DNA from: Mycocentrospora acerina
Lineage: Eukaryota > Ascomycota > Dothideomycetes > Pleosporales
NCBI GenBank assembly: GCA_022701365.1
Contig: JAKUHH010000177.1
Coordinates: 1,302,001 to 1,366,000 of the forward strand
Direction of reading: 5' to 3'
Length of the DNA: 64,000 nucleotides
Position 1 is the stretch's first letter. Each line of letters begins with the position of its first letter. This document shows, piece by piece, positions 23,458 through 34,634 of this stretch. The translations under genes were made by a program, and so were the position numbers. A model generated the notes under the pieces. That model was not told the origin of the DNA. It searched no databases and saw only the letters and a program-made list of their open reading frames with translations.

Positions 23458-25011
23458 GGTCGCGGGCGCTCGCGGGGCAGGTGGTGCAGGCGGTGCAGGC
23501 GGGGCAGCGTGTGCGGGCGGCGCGGTGCGAGGGGAGATGCAGATGCAGACGCGACAGGCGGCGGTCGTGTCGGGCGGCGGACGGCAGGCGTGACGGCGTG
23601 CGGCGAGTCGCTCGGCTGGGCGCGACGCGTAGCTGGTGGGGGGCGGGGCGGGGCAGGGCGGGCAGGGCAGGCGGCGGCGGAGTCGTCAGAGTCGTCGGTC
23701 TCGTCGCGCAACAGAGATGTTGGACGGGCGGGCGAGGAAGGTCCAAGGCTGGCGAGGCAGTTTGCGAGCCAGCGCCCGTCTGCGAGCGCTTGGGCCTGCA
23801 CGGGCCGCTGCCCCATAATTTTCCTGCCCGGCCTGCGTCGTGCACCTCGCTCCTCTGGTCAACCGCCGTGCCCCGTGACCCGTGCCCCGTGACCCGTGCC
23901 GTGCAGCGCGACGCCTGCCTGCACCGGAACGGGGCGGGGACGGCAGCAGGAATGGCAGTGCGAAGGGAATGCACAGGAGGGCAGCCATGCATCCACGGCT
24001 CTCGTTCCCCGTGCATGTCTCTCGTCGCCCACAGGCCCGCCCACGCCACAGCACAGCAGCCTCGCCTGGCCACGCACGACACGGCCAGCTGCTGCCGCAC
24101 TTGCTCTAGCTCTCGCGGCCACTAACTCCAACGTCGCCTGCACATGTCCGCCCACCGCCCGTCCCACTGTGCCACCCACGACGACGACGACGACCATCAC
24201 CACCACCACCATGCTTGCACAGCGCCGAGCACGCTGCTCTCGCATCCAATGCCGTCCCGTGCCCGCCACGAGCACGGATAGTCAACTATAGAAACATGCG
24301 CAGACGCCAATCCCCGCCATGCACGCTTTCACGTGCTGATAGACCCTCTCACTCGTAGGGCTGGGCGAGGGGAGGGATGCTCGACAAGCTACACATGCAG
24401 CCACCAAACCATGCGCAACGTGCCCCAGACTCGTCCACCCCCCATCAACCATTAACCCCCGTGTGCTGCTCCACAAGAATTCTCCCGCCTCAGACAATAC
24501 TCACTGCCGTAACACCGCGCCCAGCAGCACCAATTTCCCCTCCATCTGTCCCTAGCCGTCTGCGTCATGCTGCTCACTTGTCCGTTGACCACATCACCCC
24601 ATATTCCCAAAACACTCGCTTCCCAACCCAACCTGCCAATCAACCTTGCTCCCCTTCTCGACCCTCGTCACACCATCGTCGTGTCTTCCGCCTCGACGAC
24701 CTGTTTCTTCGCCACCTTCCTTCCGATTGCAAGCATCATTCCATTGCCCAAGCTCTCTAATCAATACACACGTCTTCAGGTTTGCAGGTCCCTCGACGTC
24801 ACGCGCTACACTGTCGCCATGTGAAGTAACCAACGAGTACTGCCAGCATAAAAGGCTCCTTCTTCCTACCCTTTACTTCTTCCTCTCATCATCAGAACAT
24901 CTACTTTTCTCTCGCCCATTTATCCAAGCTACCACATAATCCAAACTACCACACAACTGCCATCTACTCTAAAATCCCTCTCCCCCAATACACACTCTAA
25001 CACGTTCCAAC
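23458..25011. promoter_or_regulatory. Shared 1.55-kb promoter region of rcoA and ccg-9
   Basis: The two genes start at 23457 (minus) and 25012 (plus). The rcoA-proximal half is very GC-rich; its long open frames are by-products of that composition. The ccg-9-proximal part is pyrimidine-rich on the plus strand, as is common for fungal 5' leaders. An ACG then CAC/ACC triplet tract lies at 24178-24212. An AGGGG motif (STRE type) occurs near 24368; single short motifs like this are weak evidence. Confidence 0.55.
24178..24212. repeat. ACG/CAC triplet repeat
   Basis: About five ACG units run into about six CAC/ACC units, between the divergent rcoA and ccg-9 starts. Confidence 0.85.
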
Positions 25012-27636
25012 ATGTCACTACAAGTACCCCATGCCAGGGGCGCCATTGGTGGCCACCCTCGTCCGCCCATGCTGCGCCATACCACTCATCAGGACTTTCA
25101 AGCCCAGACTCCAGCCCAGCATATGGAAAATTATGAACATGAGCAAGGTGTTGGGATACAGGTTAGTCCTTTTTCATTCCCCATTTTATACCAGTTCTTC
25201 GCCAAATCCTTTAAAGAATGAATCTAAAGGACTTGCTTTGTATTTCACCGTTTCACTGTTTTTTTTTCCATAAAAGTCTCTCTCTCAGGAGCTTTTGTGA
25301 AATGGTGATGATTCTAAAATAAAATAAAATCCTTACCCATCCTAGCCCATGTACCTCGGCGTAGCCATTTTCCAACGACTACAAGACACATACGATGTTG
25401 CCATTGCCGTACATGACGGAACCTACTCGATTGACTACTCAATCATCACCCTGAACCCTCCACGAACCGAGTCTGGCGTCTCTACACCATCCACCTCGGG
25501 CAGTGTTACACCAATCGACCCAGGCACTGCTACCCCTATATCTGCCGACCAACTTCCGCTTGCCATATCTAGTCTGATTCTCGAAAAGATCAAGGTCTAC
25601 CAAGCAAAGCACCTTTTCAAGTTTATCGGTGCTGGTCTGACCGAGCAACTGGTTGCAATGAGCAGTAGTCTTCCCGCAAGGCTGTGGAGCGAAGTAGACA
25701 TTGTCCCGCTGGTAATGAAGCCAACCCAGGCAATCACCGGACCTGAACAGATTTCTCTTTCCTCGGCCCGTGGACATCGCAGGTGGCTAGTTGATGAAGA
25801 GGCCGATTCCATGGCCAGAAAAGCCGTCTTGTAAGCTGCCCTGTCTATCTTTTTTTGTGTGTTTATATGCCCCCCTCTCTTCACTCACACGCCCGTCTTC
25901 AAGCCCCATAGGTAGCCCTCAACAAGACATTAAACCACTTCAATCTCCACTAACAAGCATTGCAGATTTTTTGGTCCGAACCAGCAGCCTCGCCTCATGG
26001 TCGGTAGCCGCAATCAGGTCAAAGTCGATTGTGACAGAGTAGCTCAAATCACCGACATGGAAAGCTTGAAAGCAAGTGTTCACATCAACACTTGGAACGC
26101 CATGATGGTGTTTGCCGACTCTCTGAAGAAGAACAACACTACCATTGCCTTTTTCAACAGTACTCCCCAGGGTGGAGGTGTTGCTTTGATGAGGCATGCC
26201 CTTATCCGTCTTTTGCGCCTCATTGGAGTGAACTGCAGATGGTAGGCTTAAACCCCCCCCTCCCCGCTTTACTGCAGTAGCGGTAATACCGTCACTAAAC
26301 CACGGCTAGGTATGTTCCCAAGCCAAAACCAGAAGTCTTCCGCATCACCAAGAACAACCACAACATCCTGCAAGGCGTGGCCGAACCCAGCCTCCGTCTG
26401 GATCACAAGTCAAAACGTATCCTCGATGACTGGTGCGAGCAAAACGCCGAGCGTTACTGGATCGCCGAGGACTGCCCTCTTGCTCCCCGCTCCGAAGGCG
26501 GCGCAGACATCATCGTCGTCGACGACCCCCAAATGCCATCTCTTGTCCAAATCGCCAAAAGGCACGACCCCGAGCGGCCCGTCATCTTCCGCAGCCACAT
26601 CCAAGTCCGCGCCGACCTTGCCAACCAAAAGGACACGCCCACCGCCGAGGTCTGGAACTGGGTGTGGGACAACGTCAAGGACTGCGACGTCTTTGTCAGC
26701 CACCCCGTCCGCGACTTTGTCCCTAATAATGTCACGCCCGAGAAAGTCGGCTACCTCCCCGCCACCACCGACTGGCTCGACGGGCTGAACAAGAAGCTCT
26801 CCCCCTTTGACACGGAATACTACATGCACCAATTCAAATCCGAGTGTTTCCGCATGGGCATGGCCACGCTCGACCACCCCTCCCGCCCCTACATTGTCCA
26901 AATCGCCCGCTTCGACCCCGCAAAAGGCATCCCAGACGTGCTCGCCGCATACGCCCTCCTCCGCCGCAACTACACCCTCTCCCCTCCCCCGCAGCTCGTC
27001 ATCGCCGGCCACGGCGCCATCGACGACCCAGACGCAACCCTCATCTACAACGCCACCACCCAGGCCATAAAAACCCTGTACCCAGACCTCCTCCCGGACA
27101 TCATCGTCATGCGGCTCGGCCCCTCAGACCAGCTCCTCAACGTCCTCATGGCCAACGCCCGCCTCGCCCTCCAACTCTCCACCCGCGAGGGCTTCGAGGT
27201 CAAAGTCTCAGAGGCCCTGCACATGGGCGTCCCCGTCATTGCGACCCGCCGCGGCGGAATCCCCCTGCAGATCCAACACGCCAAGTCGGGCTTCCTCGTC
27301 GACGCCGCAGACGTCCAAAACGTCGCACGCTACATGCATCGCCTCTGCTCTGATGACGCCCTCCGACACGAAATGTCAGACTATGCTAGGCGCCATGTCA
27401 GCGATGAGGTCAGCACCGTCGGGAATGCCCTCGCGTGGCTGTATCTTGCCGATGTGTTGGCCAAAGGGGAGAAGGTTCGTCCAGAGGGCAAGTGGATTAA
27501 TGACATGGCGCGCGAGAGGGCGGGGATCCCGTATTCGTTGCAAGACAAAGGCCAAGGCCAAGGTGGGGAGGAGACAAGGTTGCCTAGGAATGAGGATTTG
27601 TTGTTGCTGCTGCCCCCTGCTCCACTTGCCGCATAG
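25012..27636 (+). CDS. ccg-9: Clock-controlled trehalose synthase/phosphorylase (CCG-9 type)
   Basis: Four exons: 25012-25161, 25346-25830, 25966-26241 and 26310-27636, giving 745 aa. A short polar N-terminus leads into PMYLGVAIFQRLQDTYDVA, and a Thr/Ser/Pro linker follows. The GT4 glycosyltransferase part includes the acceptor-side region with FFNSTPQGGGVALM, the start of the second Rossmann lobe QIARFDPAKGIPDVL, and a retaining-GT E-x7-E motif in REGFEVKVSEALHMGVPVIA. The family makes or phosphorolyses trehalose with retention of configuration in the cytosol. In Neurospora ccg-9 is clock-controlled and needed for normal conidiophores; that is known for the family and not shown here. The C-terminus is a Lys/Gln/Gly tail and a Leu/Pro stretch. 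Confidence 0.93.
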
Positions 27637-28526
27637 GTCATGGATGAGTAGGGATGTATTTTTTTTTTAAATCTTTTGTGATGATTGGGGGGTTGGTCTG
27701 ATCTTACTTGTTACCTTAGACATATATATATACATAGATCTGTACTTATTGTACAGGTTCGGTAATTTATACAGCAGTACTCTACAAATTAGCACTTTAC
27801 ACGTACCGTATCGTACCTAACCGTACCTACTACACACATCATTTCTTCACATGTCAATTCACTAAAATTAGGGTAATTTCTTACAGCTTCAAACGTTTTC
27901 TTCACCCTCGTTTTGTCAGCCCACACTCATAAACACCAGTGAAAAGCCATCAACACCAAACGCCACGTGCAATTGTTCATCGCCATCATCATATCATAAT
28001 CACCACCTTCATATTGCTACAAATTCCCCTCATTCACTTATCCATCGACTGAGACAACCACAAAATCCCGCTTGTTGCTGTGCCTCATTACTTCCCGCAC
28101 CCTCCTCCCCTTGCCTTTCTACTCGCCATGCATCTATTCCCCCACCTCCAAATACTGTCCCCCCCTCCCACCTCCCCCTTTTTTCTTCAATATCCTCCTC
28201 AATAGATCCGTCAAATATACACAGGTAGGCATCCATGCCGTGTGGTATACCAAATTTAGATGGAGTCGTACGCCAAAGAAAACCCCGCCGCCAGCTCTGT
28301 TGTGGCAGGCGAGCAAACAAGCAAACAAGCAAACAACCACGCAAACGCCCCATGCTTGGACCCACGCAAGAGATAAGGATATCGAAAGTAAAAAGAGGTT
28401 ACATGAACAGTCGCCTGCTCACCATCCTTCAATGTTTACCCTGCGTGGCCATGGCGGTATTAGCAAAGTAAACAATAGTCATACGTCGTCGACAAATACA
28501 AAAATAAAAACTCAAAACATAGGAAA
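27637..28526. other. Convergent 3' intergenic region (ccg-9 / SIZ1)
   Basis: No gene is seen. Just after the ccg-9 stop there is a T8 tract and an AT-rich ATATATATA stretch, compatible with 3' end formation. Further on, the sequence is C/T-rich on the plus strand and holds three perfect GCAAACAA units at 28313-28336. Confidence 0.65.
28313..28336. repeat. (GCAAACAA)3 tandem repeat
   Basis: Three perfect 8-bp units lie about 200 bp beyond the SIZ1 stop codon. Confidence 0.95.
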
Positions 28527-30468
28527 CTAGGGAGAAGAGCCGAGATAGGTAGGGTACGTAGACGTCCCTTGTCCAGGATACATGGGCCGCGGGCCGGGTG
28601 GTAGGGGTGCTGGTGCTGGCCGGTACGATGATCCGTATGTGTTGTTACGGTTGGGAGGAGTTGAAGGAGAGTGTGGGTAATTTGGTGCTGCGCATGACAA
28701 TGTGCTATGATACGGAGGTGGCAAAGGACGACTATGGGCAGAAGCATTTGGCAAAGGTAATTGGTACCGGCGAGATGGGTCGGGAAGACTGATAGGGGTA
28801 CTGTACGCTACCTTTTTTGCCGGCGGTTCGTCGTCCTCGTCGTCTGATATCAGATCCACCACTTCTATTGGCCTCTTTGTACTAGACCGAGGGGCCATAG
28901 ATGTCTCTCTGGAGGGCAACGGGGGCGTGCCCAATGATGTAGGTGTTGGCGCAGCCTCAGTTTTGATTGCCCTGACTCGGTAATCCTGAATCTCGACCAG
29001 ATCGTCGTCGCTGTCGTAGTGGACGCCACGTCCATTCTTCATTGGCGGCGATCTCTCGCGCTGGGTCGTCCATTCTCCCGTTGGCTTGATTGTAACTTGA
29101 TCAAGGTCTCTGACCTTGTTCAGGATTTCCTCAACATATTGGTCGACTGCCAGTCCCTCGTAGGATACGGTCTTGCTGCAGATGGGACATGTCCATGTCG
29201 GTGCTTGTTCCTGCAGTTGCAGAAACGACTCGGCATCAAAGCATTGGTTGTGAGTGCATATTGTCGACCTACAGGGCGTCTTGATGCGCAATGTAGAAAT
29301 GGGATCTTTGAGTGACATGACACTGGATCCAACTTCGATATCAGGATCATTGGCCTTCTCCATCATCTCATTCAGTACAGACTGCTTCGTGATGACGTTA
29401 CGGTGAGTGATTCGCAATCTCAACTCCTCAACGGAGAACTTTTTCACCATGTAGACAAATAGAATGTATTTCTGTAACAGGCAGTTAGCACGTGATGGCA
29501 TAGGGCAAGAGCGACGGGGAATAAGAAACCTCTTTCCGACTTGCCTTCTGCGTCAGCGCATAGGTGACGACTAGAGGGTTACGGTGATTGGCCGGAGAGG
29601 TGCGGACGAGATCGGTGATATCAGCGGGGCGGGTCGAGCCTGGCTTGTTTTTCAAACCCTTGTAATTGGCCTTGACCTCCTCACCGTTTAGGCGCACCTC
29701 AATCTGCGAAGGAAACGTGATGTCCAGGCGCGTATAAGGCGTGAGAGGCTGTTCCAAGGCGGAAAACAGCAGGATTCGTAATGTTGGGTCAGACTTGAGA
29801 CGTGCGCACACTTGCTCGTTCAAGATGAGGTTCTTGCTGCAGTTCTGGCGGTGGCTGGGTGAAGCTGTCACGGGTCAGTGTCAAGAGTGGTGACTTTGAG
29901 AGCGAAGCGAACCTTCGAGGGTGATGTTCTGCAGGAGGCATTCGCGTATTTCGAAGAAAGGACTGTCTTTGAAGGTAGGTCCTAGGTCACCCTTAGTTCC
30001 ATGGTCCGGACACCATCGAGATGCAGAAAAGGCGTACGAGGCGGAGCTTGGTGCTGGTAGACGGGCGAATACGACACGGGGGCCGCATGTCCCTTTGCCA
30101 TGCTGTAACCGTTGGTGGGAGGCGTCGAGTGGCGGGGGACTGAGGGAGCCGTAGGGCTGCTGGAGTTGAGGAGCGGGGCTTCGCCGCGGTTCAGGACGCG
30201 GTACTGTAGCCGGCGCAGCGTCTCGGCATCGTTTTTAAAGAGGGCGTTCTGGATGACTGGTGAGGGTGAAGTCAGCGGCTGGACAGTGAATCGAGGCTGC
30301 GCGCCCTCGGATCTGAGACGTACGACCAACCACCCTCGTCTGCAGAGCGGCCTTGTTCCCGGTCTGGGCCACGCCCTCCTCTTTGCAAATCCGCTTGAGG
30401 TCATTGTTGATGAGCGTCTTGGAGCGGTCCGTGATGCCCGTGGCCATGGACTGGAGGCTCGCCGCCAT
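28527..30468 (-). CDS. SIZ1: SUMO E3 ligase of the SIZ/PIAS family
   Basis: Five exons: 30468-30324, 30256-30038, 29981-29913, 29864-29545 and 29471-28527, giving 565 aa. Order of parts: a SAP-like N-terminal region (residues 1-65), a Ser/Pro linker, a PINIT domain (about 130-275), and an SP-RING with Cys318, Cys323, His325, Cys328, Cys346 and Cys349. An acidic SUMO-interacting motif VVDLISDDEDDE follows (about 455-466), then a Pro-rich tail. The enzyme promotes SUMO transfer from Ubc9 to nuclear substrates such as septins and PCNA in yeast. The second intron (30037-29982, 56 nt) restores PPRPTFKDSPFFEIRE. The fourth intron begins with GCAAGT, so it is a GC-AG intron. Yeast Siz1 is longer; this is nearer the size of other filamentous-fungal forms. 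Confidence 0.92.
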
Positions 30469-31167
30469 GTTGCGTGTGTCGGTGCGCCCGTCGCGCGGTG
30501 CTGGGCTGCGGCAGTGGGCGTTGGGAGCGAGGGAGTGAGGCGCTACCAGGACAATTTGGCGCGCGAAAACATTGGAGGGCGGGCTGGCGGGCGTGGGCAG
30601 CGCTGGTGACCGGGAGCCAAGCACGGCGGGCGGGTGAAGGGGCAGAGAGCTGGCGGTGCAGCAGCGCGGCAAGTGCTGGTCGCGGCTTCCTGGCCGTCGG
30701 TGGGCGCACGAGACAAGACGGGCTCTGCTCGCGATACGGGCTCAGCACGGCACGGGCAGAGAAGCAGACGGGCAGGCGGGCTGGTGGGCTGGTGGGCAGG
30801 TGGGCAGGCAGAGAGGCAGGGAGGCAGTGGGTCGGAGGGTCACCAAGGCAGTCAGTCAGTCCATCGATCCGTCGTCGCAGCGCGGTCCCTGGAGGATCCT
30901 AAGTCCGCGTCGTCGTGCACCCGGCGGCTCTCGCGGCGCCGCCCTGTTGGATCTTTTGCCAGTGCCAGTCAGCATCGCTAGGCAGGCGCCGCACGGGCCG
31001 CCCTCAGATCGTCCTCGCTGCTTGAACTTTTTTTCCCCACCAGCACCCGGCCTCTGCGCGTTCCTTCCTGCAACACTGCACACACACGCACCTTCCCTCT
31101 TCACCCACACATATACACACACACACACATACACACACCCTCCAAACACCCCAACACACCCCTCACA
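30469..31167. promoter_or_regulatory. Bidirectional promoter region (SIZ1 / DUF2423 gene)
   Basis: About 700 bp separate the two divergent starts. The middle is GC-rich and holds an imperfect minisatellite of GGGCTGGT/GGGCAGGT/GGCAGGGA units at about 30775-30827. The last 100 bp before 31168 are C/T/A-rich with an ACAC run, a typical fungal 5' leader. Long open frames across this stretch look compositional. Confidence 0.55.
30775..30827. repeat. Imperfect G-rich minisatellite
   Basis: Units of 7-9 bp with GGGC/AGG cores repeat about six times on the plus strand, in the divergent promoter. Confidence 0.75.
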
Positions 31168-31844
31168 ATGGCCCGAGGTCTGCGATCCAGCTCCAAAAAG
31201 GGAAACCGCACCAAGCTGCGCAGCCGCGTGTTTGCGCCCGTCGAGAAAGCCCGTGCTGAGCGCCTGCACGCAAAGCTCCTCGAGACCATCCAGCAGGAGA
31301 AGCCCTCGGAGACTGCCAAGAAGGCCAGCATGGACGTCGACAAGGACTGTGAGCGCGCCCACCACCACGCCCCATGCACCCTCACTGACCTGACCCCAGC
31401 CACGTCCGCCACCGAGGCCGCCAAGGAGGATGACTTCCCCAAAGGTTCGTCATTTCTAGCTGCTGCCATTCCACGCTCTCTAAGCGAAGACACAAACACA
31501 CAGCTCGACCCTTTGCAAGAAGAGTTTGACCTGAGCAATCTGTGCTTCCACTTGGGGCTCTGCTCCGACATTGTTGGCTTCGGCGATGATGGGCACCTCA
31601 AGTTTGCCTTTGACCCGCTTCCACCGCACTGGTTAAGTGAGAATCAAGGGCTAACTGTCACCTCATAGACATGGACGTCGACGCTGCCGCAGCCGCTGCG
31701 AAGAAATCGAACAACAAGGACGACCGCAAGGTCAGGAAGGCCGGACGCGCAAGGAAGCCGCAAAACTCAATCTCCTTCCCAAAGTCGCGTGGAAAGGGCG
31801 CTTTGAAGCCCTTCACCGGAGGACGTGTCACCAAGCGACGATGA
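31168..31844 (+). CDS. Small basic nucleolar-type protein, DUF2423 family (YBL028C-like)
   Basis: Three exons: 31168-31348, 31400-31444 and 31669-31844, giving 133 aa. The N-terminus MARGLRSSSKKGNRTKLRSR and the RLHAKLLE helix match the DUF2423 domain. The C-terminus is strongly basic (KKSNNKDDRKVRKAGRARK and ALKPFTGGRVTKRR), as in the yeast homologue, a nucleolar protein linked by others to ribosome assembly; I do not claim a function here. Intron 1 is 51 nt and has no stop in frame. Intron 2 is 224 nt, far longer than the others in this window, and stays open in the same frame almost to its end, so retained introns would give a 166-aa product with a different, acidic C-terminus. The spliced form is preferred because it restores the basic tail. 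Confidence 0.85.
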
Positions 31845-32327
31845 TCTACGAATTTCATATACCGGCGTTGATGGATGCTGCATTTTCTGGCGTTTTGACG
31901 TTGCTGCCTAGGAGAGGCACCATGGATCCTGAAGATACCACGTCCTCTACGGACACCCCCGTTTATATAAATCACAATTTTCTATACTTGCTTCATCACA
32001 AGTCACGTTGCTTTGCGCACAAAAAAACTCTGACACGGCAGGAGTTGGTTGATTCACATTTCAGATTCCTTCGGGGCTCAATACAATCAGTTTGGTCGTG
32101 ATTCTTCTACTGTGTCTTACATATTATCAATACGAGCCATTGCTCATGTGTGTGTCAGTCGGGAGTTGTTGCCGAAGAGGTGAGCCTGCACCTCGTAGCT
32201 AAGTGGTCAACCTCGGGCACTGACAAAGCAATGCCTTGATCAAAACCCATTGCCAGCCTTCTTCAAAACCAATCAATACGAATCCGCATACAATTGCAAG
32301 AACCCCTGCATTCGTCGAAAACATTAA
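31845..32327. other. Convergent 3' intergenic region
   Basis: No gene is seen between the convergent DUF2423 gene and the next one. A tRNA-like pair of Pol III boxes occurs at 32196-32206 (A-box-like) and 32238-32246 (B-box-like), with a 6-bp hairpin just before it at 32177-32194. No full cloverleaf can be folded, so I do not call a tRNA gene. Confidence 0.5.
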
Positions 32328-33838
32328 TCATGCGCGCTTATTCCAAAACGTCCCCAACCCTTTGCTCCCCTTGATCGATCCTGCTGCCCTCCCATTCAAT
32401 CGAGCCTGCGCCCTCTGCTTCTCCAGCCTCTTGCAGCTGACATCTGCCTTGACTAGAATGAAGCTGTGATCGAATACATGTCCATTGGCGTTGCCGCACC
32501 TCTCCAGCGCAGGTGCTAGCGCCAACTCAACCCTCCTGTCTTGATCTTCGTCCCCGCTCTCTTCGTACGCATCCTCCATCTCGCTGTCGTAGTATCCGTA
32601 TCCCCAGTACTGGTTTGGCCTGCCGCCCGTGAATGTGACGAAGCGGTAGTCGGCGCGCTGGCGCTTCATTTTCAGGTCTAGAGCCACGGCTGCCGAGATG
32701 ATGGTGCGGAGTTGATCCTTTCCATAGCGGAGGGACTGCGTGGCCCAGGGGCGGAGTTTGCGCTGCAGCCGGCTGCAGAGGCGGGTTATGTGCTTGAGAA
32801 CCGGCGCGGCGTCGAATGTGGGAGACCACTTGCCGTCGATTTGGGGCACGAGGAGGTTGACTGTGAGGGCGCGCCAGCGGTGGTATTCTTCTGCTTGTTC
32901 TTCATTCTTGACGGCTGCACACACGGTCAACATGAGAAATTCATACTATCAGTGACCATCTATCTTGTACCTTTTCGTAATGTGTCATTGATGGGTCTCA
33001 GTTTCCTGTCGCCGAGCTTGCCTGCCCACACGTATCCACAGTCTTTCTGCCAGTTGTTGAATATCTTCTGCTGCAGCCTGAACCACACGTAGGATTGTAT
33101 CAACAGTGGCCGATCCTCCTCATGCTTCAGGTACACATTGTAGTTGTCTGTGAGACCTCCAAACAAGGCCTTTGCCGAGTGCATATGTGGTCGCTTACCG
33201 CGTGAAGTCGTAGGCCCGCTGAAGTACTCTTCGCTCCATACTCTGATCTCGTATCGCAAGGCATACAGTTCCTCAACTAGAGCCTTCTCTTCCGACTTGT
33301 ACACCACAGAAGCCTTGTTTGGTATCCCATGCAGCCCAACGCTCTGTCTTTGTAGCTCCTTCCTCAACGCGTCTCTCTCTCTTGTCACTTGATAGAATTT
33401 CTGTACCAGGTCGTCATGGCTGCTCCCTTTCCTCACATCTGGTCGCGACGGACTCTTGGGAGGCACAAGTGGACTACCGCCGACGCCATGTCGATGGGGA
33501 CTGGGCGAGCTCGACTCTCCAGAAGACGACTCGGCTGTCGATGTGATCTTTACATGCGGGGGTATGTACTGTGTCTTTCGTTTGTTTCTTGATAGCGTAG
33601 GGAGGAGTGAATCTTCATCAGACCAGTCCGCGTCCACATCCACAAAGTGGTGATGCTCCATAGTGTCCGAATCAGTGTCCGAATCAGAGTGCGCTTCGTG
33701 AACGACTTCCGCAGAGGGACAGGTCAGCTTGAGCGCGCTGAGGGTGGAGTTCCGAACGTCTGTCGATGCGGCACAGTCAGCGCGCAGGTTGTTGATAGCT
33801 AATTAATGGGGCTGCGCACCTGGAGATAGGGTTGCCAT
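32328..33838 (-). CDS. Unrecognised acidic protein with a coiled-coil segment
   Basis: Three exons: 33838-33820, 33759-32971 and 32914-32328, giving 464 aa. I do not recognise a domain. The first exon codes only six residues (MATLSP); the 60-nt intron after it has a CTGAC branch site and the join continues into an acidic SDSDTDSDT repeat, so I prefer this start. A simpler start at 33661 (MEHHHFVDVDAD, 425 aa) is possible. Residues about 40-130 are Ser/Pro/His-rich. Next come a charged helical stretch (DDLVQKFYQVTRERDALRKE) and a Trp/Tyr-rich central part. The C-terminus has an acidic patch (EMEDAYEESGDEDQD) and a basic tail with GSIKGSKGLGTFWNKRA. It looks like a conserved fungal hypothetical protein; cell location is unknown. 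Confidence 0.75.
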
Positions 33839-34634
33839 ATTCAGACTGAGATAACCATGCCCTGTCTTCTAAATATACGCGGGGCAGTACGGGGGATAGT
33901 GAAGCTGGCTGCGCTACTCTCAATACACAAAGTTTAAGTCCCGGTTGAGATCTGCTGCACATCAGAGCCGATGCCGCCTTGGACACTGGGGAGGCTGGAC
34001 ATGGACATGGCACGGATTTGTGGCCGTCTGTTCCTCGAGTTCCGCGTGGCATGCAGGCTTGTTGTTACCCCAGCCTCGTTGACATGCCGGCGCTTCCATC
34101 CTGATTCGCAGACCAGTCAAATGGTCGAGCAGCGGGACGACGTGCGGGCGACGTGTGACAGGGCGGCGCTGCCTTGCACATGGCTCTAGGCCTGATGGGG
34201 GACGGTTGAATCGTCGGCCCGAGATGCAACAACGCGGTGATGTGACCATGACCCACAATCCCTCAATTGATGCAGACGCAACCATGTCTTGCTTCTGCAA
34301 CGTACATTTCACTTTTATTTTCTTTTATTTCAACCCACTCACATCAAGTGCACAACATGTAACTGGATCTGCTACCGCCGCGTCTCAACCGAGTGCCTGA
34401 TGGCTGCGTACGGTGCATGAGCTGTCACCTGCACTCATGCATCAATTTATGCAGGATGAACTTGGAGATGATTTCTAGTTTCTACGCCGCCTATTTTGGG
34501 CTACGTCAGCGTCATTGTTTTTGGCTTGAATCTGTTCCTTCCTTGTTTACAGTCTGCTTCTTCCAACATCGCCAGCATTCACATTCATGCTATCCCCGTT
34601 AGTAATCACTCGCCAAAGGTATTATGCAGGGAAC
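33839..34634. other. Intergenic region upstream of the acidic-protein gene
   Basis: This 0.8 kb lies between the start of the acidic-protein gene and the stop of the aldehyde dehydrogenase gene. No gene, RNA or repeat of note was seen; short open frames have no family features. Confidence 0.65.

Noticed and set aside
22596..24125. Several long open frames (up to about 300 codons) on both strands over the 5' part of rcoA and its promoter
   Set aside because: The region is very GC-rich, so stops are rare. The translations are Gly/Arg/Ala/Val or Pro/His-biased, have no domains, and overlap the well-supported RcoA exons.
29921..30154. A frameshift in SIZ1 between the linker and PINIT domain
   Set aside because: The apparent shift is solved by a 56-nt intron (30037-29982) with normal GT-AG ends, giving a continuous conserved sequence.
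30474..31393. Open frames of 115-245 codons across the SIZ1/DUF2423 promoter
   Set aside because: They are composition-driven (Arg/Gly/Ala), overlap each other on both strands and end inside the DUF2423 gene.
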